64,000 nt of DNA from NCBI GenBank assembly GCA_013398295.1, contig VZSF01007300.1, forward strand, positions 372,001-436,000, read 5' to 3'. The position numbers were made by a program, and so were the translations under genes. The notes under the pieces are model-generated. The model did not search any database. It saw nothing but the letters and a program-made list of their open reading frames with translations, and had not been told where the DNA came from. Positions 37,783-50,960 of this stretch are shown piece after piece; the stretch's first letter is position 1, and every line of letters starts with the position of its first letter. The DNA is from Chionis minor (taxonomy: Eukaryota; Chordata; Aves; Charadriiformes; Chionididae).

Positions 37783-39518
37783 TCTTGAAACCATTTGCCT
37801 ATATAATTACCCTCAACCTTAAAATTCTTTCAGTTACTCTTAGCAATTGTGGCTGAACCCAAAGCACAGAGTGGGCAGGAATCGTACCATCAAGTTTGTT
37901 ATGCTTTGGCTCCAGTACAAGCTACAGGGAATTAATAAACATCTTAACCTGTAGACAGTTGTCATACAGAAGAATTGGTTATGCTCCTGCAACTGCACAG
38001 ATGACAATATATAGGAAGAAATAATAAGTTATAACTATCGCACATACTTGGAGAAAAAATGTTGTACCTTCAACAAGTATAAATACCTCCATCTGTAGCC
38101 TGGCTCCTGAGTTTCGCAAGATCATTCACTGTTGGTTTTACAAACAGAAAATGATTGTTGTGGGGTAGAAATCAGACAGAACACAGTATAGGACATATTA
38201 CAAGACTGAAAATAGCTTTGCACTTAGATATTTTCTGTGGATGATAAAGAGGGGTAATGGATTGTGACTGACATGTCTGTAACCTTCTAAAAGCTTGCAA
38301 GTAGCTTTTAAGACCAAGGGAACATTCTTCTCCGCACAGTATCATAGAAATAACTTCATTTTGTTAAGTAGCTCTCCATTCATGAAAACTAAAAGAAAGA
38401 AAAACTAGGAAGATAAGGGAGAAAAAAAAAAATCAGTGATTTAACTACAAGGTCTCACTGAAACTTTCGCACACACGATCTATCACTATTGGCTTTATAT
38501 ACAACATGGAGGTTTTTTGCAATGGGTCAAATTGATCAGAAAAAAAAGGAAAGATTACACAAGATAATATTTGTTGCCAGAATGCCTCAGATTCTGGTTG
38601 GACCTTTGAATTTTGATTTTTTTTTCCTTTGCAGAGGAGTCGAAGAAAATTAAGGTGCTTAACAGGATAATGAGATAGAGTGGTAGCAAGGGAGAAGAGA
38701 GCATATGTTCATTTATTTATAACAATATTGCAAAGTGTTCAACATATTTAAATCAGTAAGGCACACATTCACCATGTAATTTAATTAGCACTTAATGGTA
38801 GATACCATAAATGTTTCTAATGCACACTTACTATTACATGCAATTACAAATAGCACGCTTATTTATAACAGTAAACTGACCAGAAGATGGCCCCATAGTG
38901 AATGCAATGCAACTTAAAATTCACTCAAGGGAATAGGCTGATGTCAAAAAGTGCAAGCTCTAGCTGTCAATCCTGAAAAGTATACTAGGTAGGTCTCGCT
39001 GAAGGGTTAAAGTATTTGTCATTGTAGCACTCCAAATTATTTTAAAATTCATTATGAAGTAGATTGAGCGGATTCACAGATAACTGCCAAGGTACTTTAT
39101 TTCCTTAAACTTTAAAACCAGAGTAACTAACGCTAATGAAAAGCCAATGTTATTCCCATGTTGTGTTGTTAAAAACTTTGATTTTCCCCGGGAAAAGAAA
39201 ACTCAGTTTTAGGGGCTGACCCAGTGGTCGCTGTTGAAAACCATGAAAAAACTTCTGACAAATTCACTGGATTTTGCTTCATGCCCTTCTCTGGGGTATC
39301 CTTAGAACAGCAGAGTCACAAACTTGTGCCCTCATTTCCACTACAATTGACTGGAAAGAATAAAGAAACACTTCACAGCATTTATGAATGTGCTTCTTCC
39401 TTTACAACTACTGACCTGGGAAGCAGACTGTACATCTGCTATCACCAGTGAAAATAAATAGATGTTCTTTCCTAGCTGGAATGCCACTATTCTTCAAGCT
39501 TTGTGCATGTGCAGGACC

Positions 39519-39520
<2 letters not shown>

Positions 39521-39552
<32 letters not shown>

Positions 39553-39569
39553 TTTTTAATTTTTTACCN
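39521..39569 (+). repeat. T31 homopolymer with nearby ambiguous base
   Basis: Thirty-one T residues (39521-39551) are followed by another T-rich stretch and an N at 39569. It could be the reverse-complement poly-A tail of a processed transcript or retroposon, but no recognisable insert lies to its right. The run length is likely imprecise. Confidence 0.9.
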
Positions 39570-42500
39570 GTGTGTCAATCATTAGCACCACCCAGAAAAC
39601 AATAATGCTACATGAATGTGCTCCTATATGGAAATGGGAGACATAATAATCTATGAAACACAGTAGTTTTATACTTCAAGGAGGTGAAACCTCTGACTAC
39701 AACAGCAGTCTTTTTTCAAAAAGCAGAGGATTTTTAAAAAATAAATGTATTTGAGCAAAACAGTTTAGTACGACTAGAATAAATTATGGCACTCTACACC
39801 ACAACTCCATAAAGCCCTTTCCCACACACATACAGGAAAAAAAAAAAAAACCAACAGTGAACGGGAAGGGTTCTGACTAAAGGCATGGCACAATAAGACC
39901 TAATACAGCTTCATAATATCACTTAAAATTAAATCACCATGTAAGGATATAATGTGGCTTATTCTGAATGTTAATAACCTACATCACTGTACCATATTAT
40001 AGATCCAGACAGAGCGGGAAGGAGTAGAGGGTTAACCTGGAAAAGCTTGAAAGAAACAAGAATGTGGCTTGCAATTGATGAAAGGCAACGGAAAGCTGAA
40101 TTTACTTCTACTGTATCTTTTCAGTTTAACAGAGGTGTCTTGCATGGACTGAATGGGTACAAGTGTCCTTGGGAAGTTATATGCTTACAACAGGTAAGGT
40201 AAGACAGTCAAGCTTGCACCCGAGATGCAGAAATGAGAGCAACAGAGAGAACATAGTTTTGGGAAGCACTGACAGATAGCATCAAGTGAAATGGGTTAAG
40301 TCAGATTAGCAGGAGATACTTGTTTTGATACAGGGTCAATTTCTTATTGGATGCTGACAATCAATATAAGGTTCACTTTAAATTAGCACGTTACTCAATG
40401 ATAATCAAGGGTTGTTTTTTAAGAAGAGTTACTGCAAGATGCTAATTATGATTTTCCTCCCTCTCTCACGCACGCATCTTGACCAAGCTGCATAAGATCA
40501 GAAGATCTGAACAGCCCATTTCATCAACACTGGGAAAAGGCAAGGCAATATTTTAGCTGACTCTGGGGAAAAAATGCACTAAAACCTCCAGAAGCTCTTT
40601 ACTCCTCAATTCTGCATGCTCCACAGGGTAGCTGTGTACCTCCATTGAAGTCACTGGCCATTTGACAATTACAGACAAAGGATTTCTCAGAGGCTCTTAC
40701 TCTAGCTCCATCCCCAGCTTTTAAATATCGAAGCAGAGGTAATTAAGATTAATAGAATGTAGAGTTTCTACAATTAAGATATACTCTAGACAGGCAATAA
40801 CATAATGTTTATTCAAACAAGAAAGAACAGTGCATCAATAATTATGACTTGAACCATTCATTTTAATTCAAAATCAGTTAGTGGTAAATATGCTGTACTC
40901 ACTGCTGGGCACAAGGAGTACCCTTCTGTCTAGACAAAAATTCTTCCTGAAGGAGCACTGTGAGTCACCCCAGAGCTTTTGATCAACACATCCAAAGTGT
41001 AAACAAATGTTTCCTGAAATAGAAAATTCTTATCACTTGTCACAACGTAATTGCAGCTGTTTGGATTTCAGATGACAACAGTACCTGACTCAAAATTTCC
41101 TAAATCCAGATCCCGTACTCCTGTATTCCACAGCTGGTACAGAAGAGTCTAGCAGCTGGCACTGCAATTGCCCAAAACACTTCATTGCCAAAAAATAGCT
41201 CAGACCTAATTGCCACAGCTGCCCCTACCCTACAGAGAAAAAAAGTAATTTTTTTTCTCCATGGGTTACCACAGAAAGTTGACCTTAAAAGGAGCGGCTG
41301 AGGAGGGGTAATACCCACAGCAGACCTTTGAAGTGCAGAGCATGGTAGGCTGGACCTGAATAATTCTGAAAGGGAAAACCAAATTACTACTAAGTTACCC
41401 ACTCCACTCCATACTTTCCTAGGTGAAAGGCTGAAGAGTAGAGCACGAGTAAACAACCATAATTCATGCAGATGGTTACAAGCATCTTGAAGGAATATAA
41501 TCTGAAATCCAACACATGTATTTTGAGGAATGGAAATCCTTTTTTTATAGTTACTGTAGGCTTCAGCAGCCAAAAGTTTCCCCATAGCTGGTTGCTATTA
41601 TTATTCTGGACACCAGACCTTCTGGAGGAATGGACCATTGTTAGAAGTCTCACAATCTATTTGGGGTGAAAAGTCAGATTACAATTCCCCTTTGAAATGA
41701 ATTTTAGAAGAAGCTGCCTTAAATAGTCAGCAAGCAGAAACTGTTAATTTTTAAAAATGAAGAATTGCTCAGAAGTCCCCATTATACTACACCATATTTG
41801 TAAGATAAAGAATAAGCTAGCGTAAAAGGAGTAAAAGAATCATATGGGATAAAATTATAGAATTTCAGATTGCCAAACTGCCAGAGTAAAATCAGCTTGC
41901 TGTAGCTGATTTTGAATGTTTTTTTCCCCCCTTCGCATCCCCCTAACTGAAGAGAGGAAGCCTGACTTCCGTATATTTAACTGATAATACTCCAAAGTAT
42001 TTTCTCTGATACTAAAGAAAAATTACATAGCTTCAGAAGTTTGAAAGGAAGTTTTGAAGAAAGATGAAGAAACAGAATGAAAAGACATTTTGAAGATGAA
42101 ATTACCATTTAAAGATGTCAAAAAGTGAACATATGTAAAGCAAGTTTCTCAATTTCTTTATGAAGCAGTCAATAAGATCAGCTTCATGATTTCCTGCTTT
42201 GATTCTTTGAAATATGGATTTTTTTTTCCCTGTTATACATGTGTTAATTTTAGGGTTCATTTAAAATTCATAAACCTGAAAACGGTAATATTTTTGGTTT
42301 GTATACTCATACAAAGAAAAAGATACTTCTTGAGCAGTTCAATCGTAGACTTTATTCACTAGATACAGCTAGTGTTTTTATTCATTTGTTCACTAACAAC
42401 ACTTGTAGACACCACGCTTATTCCATCACTGCCACCCCTATAGCCATCACTCAACTTTCCATGGTTATGTTTTCCTCCAAATACTAGATGGCAATGATGG

Positions 42501-43545
42501 TTTTGTGACTTTTATTAGCACTTCTTGAAATATATTTGCTCTCATACATTTGTTCTTCAAATTAAGCGATTTGAACAGGGCTTAAACAGAGATTAGGCAT
42601 ATATATAATTAAAACAGACCTAGTCAATGCTAAGGTGTGGAATATGGATAAATGTTCAGGGCTTGACCCCACCAGGCTGTTATCCTACATTTGATTACTA
42701 AGATCTTACACCTTCTGTGAAGCATCTGAGGTTAACTACAACTGATGATCCAGCCTGCCTACCCAGTTGCAACACAGACAGTTTGGTCAAGGAGCCTGAA
42801 ATTCAGGAATGCTCCACACTACCTTGGGCATGCAACACTTGTTGGGGTAAGTGATCCCTGCGAGACCCTCCACAGTCTTGGTCTTCTAGTGAGTACTCTG
42901 GCAGCATCCCGACCCCAGCCTGTAACAAGACCTTGGTGCATACCCTATTCCTGCAGGCCATGGTTTCTCCCAGAAAGTAACTAATTTGGGGACAGAAAAT
43001 CTGTGCATGCAGTATGCCCCACTCCTTACACAAATTTAACTAACCTCAGAGTGGGCAAAGCTGTAGGGCACAGTTACACTTGGACGTAGATTCTAAGTGA
43101 TGAGCTTATTGCCAAAACAGCTGCAACACCAGGCAGGAGTTTCAAAAGCTCTATGTTAGAAGAACAAATCCTACTGTAATTTCTTGAGGAATTTTATGTA
43201 TGTATTAAAAAAAAAAAAACCAAAAACACCAAACAAACAAAAACCCCCACAAGTTACCTTTGAATTGCCTTCCTCTGTGACTTGTGGCCATCCAACCACA
43301 CTACTATATAGACCAATGTTTGGTCTAGCATCCCTTGTTCCTCAGCAGATCAGCACTGATCACAGCCTGTCCTTTGGCACCTAAGGCATCTTCCAATATC
43401 TGCCTCATTTTTTAGTACTAGGAAGCTCTTGAGTTTTACCAAGATAAGACTGCACAGAAATACAATCTCATCAACCATACAGGATGGGTAGGTGTACGGA
43501 TAGGTCAGGAGTAGGTCTCGTGTGAACTGTCTTACTTTAGCAAAA

Positions 43546-43640
43546 TGTTTGGGGGGGTGGAGGGGAAGTTTATTTTAATTTTTTTTTAGTTGGTTGGCTT
43601 TGATTGTTATGTTTTGGCTCCCCCCCCACCCCCCAACAAG
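43546..43640. repeat. Imperfect G-rich / C-rich inverted repeat
   Basis: The left arm (about 43546-43567) reads TGTTTGGGGGGGTGGAGGGG. The right arm (about 43619-43638) has a C8-A-C6 core that is nearly its reverse complement. A T-rich loop of roughly 50 bases separates them. The arms could pair into a hairpin or form quadruplex and i-motif structures on opposite strands. Confidence 0.6.
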
Positions 43641-44640
43641 AGTCAGCTGAATCAACTCAGTACAGCATTCAGAGGGGCTGCTGCAACGCTCACCTTGCTG
43701 GCTCCACATGCAACCTTGAGGACCTCTGGACTATTTAATATCTGTTCCTTCCTGTTATACTCTCCCCAGTCTCCAATATGTGCCTGGCAGAGGTGAAAAT
43801 GTGTAACACCAACAGATGACTCCAGCTGAAGAAGACAAACAGGCCTTCAGCATCAAAAGCAGCTCCATCTCCCGAGACAAAAACCTACTTAATTTCTGTC
43901 TCATTTATAGAGCTGAAGGACTTGCCTTCCTTTGTCCCTGAAACTGCTTTATGAAATTACATCTTGGTAGTATTTTCTTCCACAAAAGCAATGGAGAGTT
44001 TCCGTGCAAGACATCAGCATAGCTTTAAGACCTTCACTTTTCTAACCAACGCTTATGCAGGTATTCACTAAAACTACAGAAATCAGAACAGAGTTACCAA
44101 TAGAGTTTCAAAAGAGGTCACTCAACCATACCTAAGTAACTTTTTAAATTAGGTATTGAACAGTGGGTAGATTAGAAGAAGATGCAAAGCAGACAGGGGA
44201 TAGCATTAGAGATGCAAATAGAAACTTTGAAAAGAAAAGTTGAATGCCATGCTAAATACAACACTTTTTCCAATATTACAAATTAAGAGATCAGGGAAGG
44301 GGAAAATGAGAACATTACGGACCAGAATGGTAAACTGAATCACTAGGATGGCAAAATGCCTGAACTATTACACTATTGCATTCTCAGTACGTTTACCAGA
44401 GGGAATGATAAAGTGGTCTTTGACCTAGCAGCAGATCTATAGTTACATAAGGCTACAAATAGCAAGATGGGAGTTTACTGCAAAAAACTCACAATTCCAT
44501 GTGTGCCAAAAATGTAACATGTGCTACCTGCCTCCGATCAGTGGCAGCGATGAAAGTCCTTGTGTTTTGCGCATTATTGCTCCTTATTAAGCTGTATTTC
44601 TGTTAGTCTCTGATGTAAGGAGACACATATGTTGTGCTAC

Positions 44641-44710
44641 GTCAGGTCATGTCAAGTCCCATCAAGTCATATGATGTACCATAGCCTGATGTAACCTGAC
44701 ATGGTGCATA
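44641..44710 (+). repeat. Degenerate 10-bp tandem repeat
   Basis: About seven units of ten bases that share TCA, GT and ATG words, for example GTCAGGTCAT, GTCAAGTCCC and ATCAAGTCAT. The first and sixth units also form a 7-base inverted repeat (GTCAGGT with ACCTGAC). The 10-base period matches one helical turn. The units are strongly diverged, so this is an old minisatellite or coincidence. Confidence 0.45.
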
Positions 44711-47700
44711 TTAGTGCCGATGGGAAAAGCCTAAATGCCAAGCTATTTTCAATAAATGTGCCCCATGTACTTGTGCACAGCAAGACCCCAATGGCGCTTT
44801 ATCCTGCAGCTCTGCAAAAATACCAGTCATGGGAAGTTGCGGAGTTTCAGAGACAGAAAAAAAACATAATCATAAAACACATTCTGAAGAAGCAGACATC
44901 CATTGGAACTCATGTCCGGAGGTATTAAGCATGACGTTGAGACCCCATGAATTAAGAAAATTTAATTATCTCGGATGCATTTATTTCCAAGACTGTTAAA
45001 ATAATCCCATGCAGCTCTGCAGTAAACGTGGCAACGGAAACAGACAATGGGCTGTATTTCAGCTCAAGATGAACTTTCTCTTCTCCCCCATCCCTGCTTC
45101 TGTTACTCATTGCTGTTGCTGCATTAGCACCAAGGGTTTGTTTGCATACGTCCTAGTGACACCCAGTCTACAGAGATACACAGACTGTGTTTGGGGATGA
45201 CCTTGCAACTTGGCCTACCATTGTGCAGCCTACCCAAACTCTAGCCCGAGGAACTGAACTGATTCCGTCTCTTTCTGCACTTACATTTCTGAGAGGTGCC
45301 TTCTTATTGTTACATGACAGCATCAGGTTCAGATGGAAAGAAGAGTACCAAGAAGTGAAAAGTATGCCAGGGGATGAAGATAGCTCCACAACATATCAAC
45401 CTGAAAAGCATCTGGGTTCACTGGCCCTGTCAGTGTATGTAGAGGCAATTATAATAACATTGATGTTCTTTTCATCGTGGAAAAGAAAAGAAAAAAAAAA
45501 AATCCAACACACGCAACTGTCAAGTCTTGGAAAAGTCTTCCTCCGCTCCTCATCTGGATGGTTTGATAAAGGGCTCAGCTATATCCCTTTGCTTTCAATC
45601 ACGTCCTCGGTGCCTTATGGAAATACACGTAAGGAGCTGTATGGGGACAGGTGAGGGGTGCTCCATCATGCCTGTCCTTGGCTCAACCACTGCCTCCTTT
45701 GGGAAACAGGGTGGCAATTAGAAGCCCTACAGCCAGCACGTTTGTAAGAGTGGAAGGTAATTCTCTGAAGGGTAGTAAGATGCGCTGTAACTCAGAGACT
45801 CACCCTGCCTTGGTTTTTGCACACCTACAGAAGGCGTACCCCTCGTGCAGTTTTCCTACACAATATTTATACACGAGAACTCTTTGCCATTTAGGCATTT
45901 ATGTTGACTTAGGGGTGCAGTGAAGAAACAAAAAGATCAAAGCTCATCAAACTGATCACTTGCATAACATTGTGGGACTGGAGCATACGTCACTTGGAGA
46001 ATCGCAGACAGGTGGAAAGCCTTGGCAGGTACAAGCTTTCAGTCCTTTCTAAGACTGTTACCACCTTTTCAAAGAGAAAAGGATAACTAAAATACACCAC
46101 ACAGAGCCTTCCTCCTCATCCATATTAAAAGCTGCCCCACAGGTCTTCACTACATAGTTACTTTTTTATAGAGCATTCAAAGAGAAGAATAATATTTTTG
46201 TCCTCAACTTTGTCATGAACAGAATTCAACTACTTCAATAACACTTTAAATATTTAAATTGTATTGCTAAGGAAAATTTTATTGAGGGTAAGTATCTGCT
46301 CCTTACAGCAAGTTGCTCACTGCTTAAGCAAACACCTTTCCCAGCCACTTTTCAAGAACCAGTGGAAAGGGCTAAAGGTGAATTTTGGCATCAATGATGA
46401 TTTATTTGTACAAAATGGTTTAAACGCAAGCAATATATTCCTGTCACCCAGACAGCTGACAAAATGTCAGTCGCCTTTATCAATTGTTTCAGTACCTCCT
46501 GTCAGCTACCATCCATCTTTGAAATAAACACTATAAATAAAACTGCATAGGCAAATGGCTGCTAAATAAACCAAGGGTTAAGCACATTTTACCTATTATG
46601 CAATTTTGTGCCAGTGGTTATTTTGATCAGAGGCCTAAATTCAAAGCAAATGCAGAACTTCAGCCAAAGAGGAGGCAAGTACATCATGATAAATATACAC
46701 AGGCACTTCTTTAATATGCCCAGCAGCAAAACATCCCTTTACCACCTCGGTCTCACCAGCCGGTGGACTGGATACAACAACATGCTACAGAAACCTGCCC
46801 TGTGCCCACACCCCAACACTAAACCTCACTCTTGTTTTGGGATGAACAGAAGGAAGAGGTGAACTTTAATTAGGACCACAGGGTGGAGCAGAGGACAGGG
46901 TAGCTGCAGGACCAGGAAGGTCAGATGTGATGGGGGAAGGCACCAGACTCCAGGCACTGCCCTCCTGATGTCCTCACCCCACTTGCAGACTCCCAAGGCA
47001 CACTCCCCAGCTGCTTGGATCTCCACCTCAGACCTCCTGCACACCCAGGGGTTCCCACCACACTGAGAAGACCTGTCCTGAGCCCTCCCTTATATACTCA
47101 CCTACAGGAGCGGGGTAAGGGACCATCCTTTCAAGATGCAGTGGCCATTTCCCACTTGCCCAGCCAGCCTACCCCATTTGTACATTGGAGGGGCAAGGAA
47201 GACCAGTGCTCCATGTGTGGCAGAAGGTCAAGGTGGAAATTAATCGTAAGGAAAAAAAAAAAGGGGGGGGTGTGGACTTTTTAGAAGCATCTTAACTTTT
47301 AAATCTCTAGAAAAGGAGGTACAAGAAAAAGGTGGGGCCATTTCTCTCAAGAGCATAAGCAAGGAGATGAGTTTACAGTACAATACAATACATACAATAG
47401 AAATATTTTAGAGCTACACGCTCACATCCACCATCAGCCATTGGGTGCTCCTTTCCTAATTCCTTTTACATGAGTCTTCCTGCACACACACACAAAAATC
47501 TACCCGTTTTCTCCCTGCCTCATCTGCCATCTTTCCACTATCATGTAGTCAACACAGAGACATATAAAAAATAAATGGTGGGATAGCACCTCCTTTCAAA
47601 AGCAAGGGGAGCATTATAACAGCTAGGGTACAGAGGCAGATTGCAAACCTGTCTGCAGAAGGTAAATCCTGAGTGTAGATTGCCACTCTCCTCCTCATTT

Positions 47701-47869
47701 CAAGCCCCATGCATATTTTGTTTCCACCTCACAAGATAATATCCAGTTATTGGCTGAGTTACCAATTGTCTTTTAAATCCTTACAGATGTCATTGCACAT
47801 CTCCCAACCTAAATAATAAAAATATCCCGTGGAGTTATGACAGGGATCTACTGTTATTGAAGGGATTGA

Positions 47870-48130
47870 TGTAGCAGTGCAGAATCCCTGTGATAAAACA
47901 GTCTTAATATCCAACTTAATATTATAAGGATTACCAAACCATACTGAATTCAGAGGCTTCCCCCCACCTTTTCAGGCCGCAGCTGTAACACTATGGGAGC
48001 TTTTTAAATGTCAGTGGCCCCAGATTTTGAAGTGGCGCTGCACAATTTTCCAGCTGCAGCTGGAGGCTGCAAGAAGCAAAAGGAACAATATTTTTCTGTG
48101 GGATAATTAGCTCTTGGATGTTAGGCAGGG
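47870..48130. promoter_or_regulatory. Candidate regulatory block with tandem E-boxes
   Basis: A non-coding stretch with a palindrome of two overlapping CAGCTG E-boxes (48050-48063), a GATAATTAGC motif combining GATA and homeodomain cores near 48104, and a TTTTAAATG stretch. CAGCTG is the preferred core of myogenic, neurogenic and pancreatic bHLH factors. Enhancer activity is inference. Confidence 0.25.
48050..48063. promoter_or_regulatory. Tandem E-box palindrome CCAGCTGCAGCTGG
   Basis: A 14-base perfect palindrome containing two CAGCTG E-boxes that share no bases and sit one directly after the other. Such paired sites bind bHLH dimers cooperatively in some enhancers. Use in vivo is unknown. 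Confidence 0.35.
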
Positions 48131-50339
48131 TGGATAACACTCAGCACTCACACCTTAACCCCAAGCCGGGTTAAGCATCCTTGAGTGTCTCAGAAGAGAA
48201 GTCCACTGAACACTCCTGAAGGTGACTGCAACTATGGGCAGGAGAGGTAGAGTTTGAAGGCTTTTATTACATGTGAATACAGGTGAAATCAAGGCCAAGA
48301 ATGGGTGTGATAGAAATCAGGAAGCAGAGTGTCCATTTAAACTGGTCTGGAAATATTTTCAAATGTCCAGATCTGGGTATATTGCATACTCTTTCCATAC
48401 AGCAGGTGGAAACATGAGCACTAAGCGCAGGAGATAACTGTGTTCCAGCAAGTCCCTGAACAACAGGGACAGCAGGACAGCACCGTGCACTGTGGAACAG
48501 ACATGCCTTTTGGTTTGGTCACAGCCAAAGAACAACAATTCTTGTGAGTCCTGCAGATCTGCTCAAGGATAAGGCAAAGAAGAATGTTGTGCAATCATAA
48601 GGGACACTGATAATGAAAGAGCGGTATGTGTAGCATGGCTCCGTCATACAATGGTAATTGTATTTCAAATCAGCAGGAGGATCAGCACAGCACCAGCTTT
48701 GGTTCAGAGTTGGAGAGATGTAGAAGATAACCCCTGCAGAGCCAGGGAGCCTTCCAGAAGTACGGATTATCCAGCAGATGTCTAACCTCAAACATGTCCT
48801 GAAAAGGGTCTAGTCCTCAGAGGGGTTACAACCACCCATAATTACAGATTATACCTTCTGGGTTCTCTGGACATGACCAGTCTGGTTCTTCCGGCAGTTT
48901 CTAACCTCCATGAAACCCAGCATCTACTCCAAAGACTGAAATATTCAAATCCAATTCAGAGAGCTTTTTATGGCAAGCCCACTTCCATCCCACGCTTGGT
49001 GCAGCTGATAGGACTAACCTGGGAGACTTGGAAAGCACATAGTGCCACAGAAACATTCACCCATGAGTCCTTAATGCACGCAGGCACACTTCTGGTGCAT
49101 CTATCCGACTGTCATATGCAAAGGCATTCATTAGGCAGAACTGGGGCCATTCTGCCTTTGCTGGAGCTGTATTTGGCTTGCTTTCACGGCATTATTTTGG
49201 CAGGAATCCTTTCGCCCATCTAAGTGCAGATTTGGAGAAGAGACACTTACAATGTGTATTTGCCGGTCCAGGGAAAAGCCAAATTCCCTTTTCCACGGAT
49301 GAGTTCTCTGATTATTATTATTATTATTTCTATCTTTTGCCTGTAAAAATCAGAGTGAAAACCTGGTCCCATGGAAACCGATAGCAAAACTTCTACTGAT
49401 GTCCCAGGGCCAAGGTTTCCCCTGTGGTTTTCCAGATGTTTTGCACTCCAAACTTGCCAACTTCATTCCCTCAGACCTTTTCAGCATTACCTACGTAATA
49501 GAGTAGGACTTGCCGTATTGCATTTGACAGAGATTTTCCCCAGTGTCCCGATCATGAATCATCATTCAGTATCCTAGTATCTGTTTGCTAGTAGCAAATG
49601 AAGTTGCCTGACACAGATTGCATATTATACCATGTTATTTATGTCAGGTCAAAATTTGCTGTGGGAATTGTTAATTGGAAGCACAGCCACTGTCTGGTTT
49701 TGTGGTGTGTTGTGTTTTTTTTTTTTTTTCCCCAGGCAGACTGGCAGGCAATGTAAAATTGAAAAGGGGACTGTCTCACCTGTCCATGTTTGGGACATAC
49801 AACCCCTTCTTCCTTTTAAAACACTGCTCCTACTTGCTGGTTCCTTGTCTTCCCTCCTACAGTACGTTGCCATCATACAATCCCAGCGTAACTTGCTTCT
49901 GTGTTTTGGGAGCATGAACTGATGAAAGCATTTGGCAGCAAGGGTGTACAGCCTGTCATGATTCCTATGAGAAAGGCAATCGGCCAAGTCCAGAGCTCCA
50001 AGCCCAGAGAGGAAGTCAGGTGTTTGTGCACATCTGGCACTCGCAGCTGCCAGAACAACAGGAGGGATAACAGGAGTTTCCAGATGTGCACTTCAAAGCC
50101 AAGCATGATGTTTTTTTCCTAAATGTGCAAGAACAGACTTCTCCCTTTAGAAAAGGATCACGGTTCAGATACCATCAGCCTGGGTGTAGAATCTGTCTCT
50201 TGTCCAAAGATTGACTGGTGTACCACGTTAGCACTTCCTTTTCATGAGCATATGAAGTACCAGTGAGATTCAAAAATACCTCAGAGAAAAAAAACGGAGC
50301 TTTTGATACCAAACATTATTCAGATGTTATGCTCAACCT
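48131..50339. other. Unique non-coding DNA
   Basis: No gene recognised. A short (ATT)n tract lies at 49311-49328. A T15 run followed by CCCCAG at 49715-49735 resembles a splice acceptor. Open frames of 116 codons (48873-49223, plus) and 112 codons (49649-49987, minus) show no recognisable domain. Confidence 0.55.
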
Positions 50340-50960
50340 CCATTGGAACCATTAGAAATTAACTCTTTGCAGTTATTTACAATGGGTTTATATGCTGAAT
50401 GCCCGAGAGAATTAAAATAGTTTACCCACACATGCCGCCTGAAAGGTATGCAATTCCTTCCTATGCTTTTAACAGAAAGGGATAACTAAAAGTTTTGAGC
50501 TGAAAAAAAATTTCTGTGATTGGAGTTTTCATTATTAAAAGGAAAATGGTTAAGAAATAATCTTTGTAATTTTTTTTAGCCATAATATGGTCTCTCTCCC
50601 CTGCTGGTAATTGAATTCCATAAAATTAAGGACTTAATCCAATACTAAACAAATCCTTGTATATCTAACAGACAAGCAATATTCTTCACGTATTAAATGT
50701 ACAATTAAAAATACATAAAATTTTAATTCTTATTACGTTTAATTGGTAAGGTCAATGCCAATTATAGTATAGGAACACTTTTACTTCAATTTGAAGTTTT
50801 ATCTCCTACATTAGTTTTCATTAAGGTGTTAAATGAAAAGAAATCATTATTAAAGAATAAAAGAAATTGTCAGCGAACCAAGCAGGCAGTGCCTGTTAGT
50901 ATTGTTAAATGCACTTCAGGGAAATTGTTCCCATGGTCTCAGCTGGTGTAGCAATTATCG
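50340..50960. promoter_or_regulatory. AT-rich block dense in homeodomain cores
   Basis: A 620-base AT-rich stretch with no long open frame and many TAAT/ATTA cores, including CTGGTAATTGAATT, TACGTTTAATTGG and CAATGCCAATTATAG. It also has CCAAT-type and GATAACTA words. The composition and motif content resemble deeply conserved non-coding elements near developmental genes. AT-rich neutral DNA could look the same, so the call rests on an alignment test. Confidence 0.25.

Larger units (their letters stand above)
29541..47860. other. Long unique non-coding region with simple repeats
   Basis: About 18 kb without a recognised gene. It contains the G19 run (34334-34352), the C13 run and N (35196-35213), a trinucleotide tract (37762-37782), the T31 run and N (39521-39569), the G-rich/C-rich inverted repeat (43546-43640), the degenerate 10-bp repeat (44641-44710) and an A11-G8 run at 47252-47270. 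The largest open frames are 201 codons (37130-37735, minus), 161 codons (41100-41585, minus) and 155 codons (45187-45654, plus). None has a recognisable domain, and each is consistent with chance in this much DNA. The stretch 38700-38880 is AT-rich with many TAAT motifs and might be conserved. Confidence 0.6.

Noticed and set aside
41100..41585. 161-codon minus-strand open frame as a gene
   Set aside because: No domain, no splice context and composition like translated non-coding DNA.
45187..45654. 155-codon plus-strand open frame as a gene
   Set aside because: No recognisable family, and an A-rich low-complexity run crosses it.
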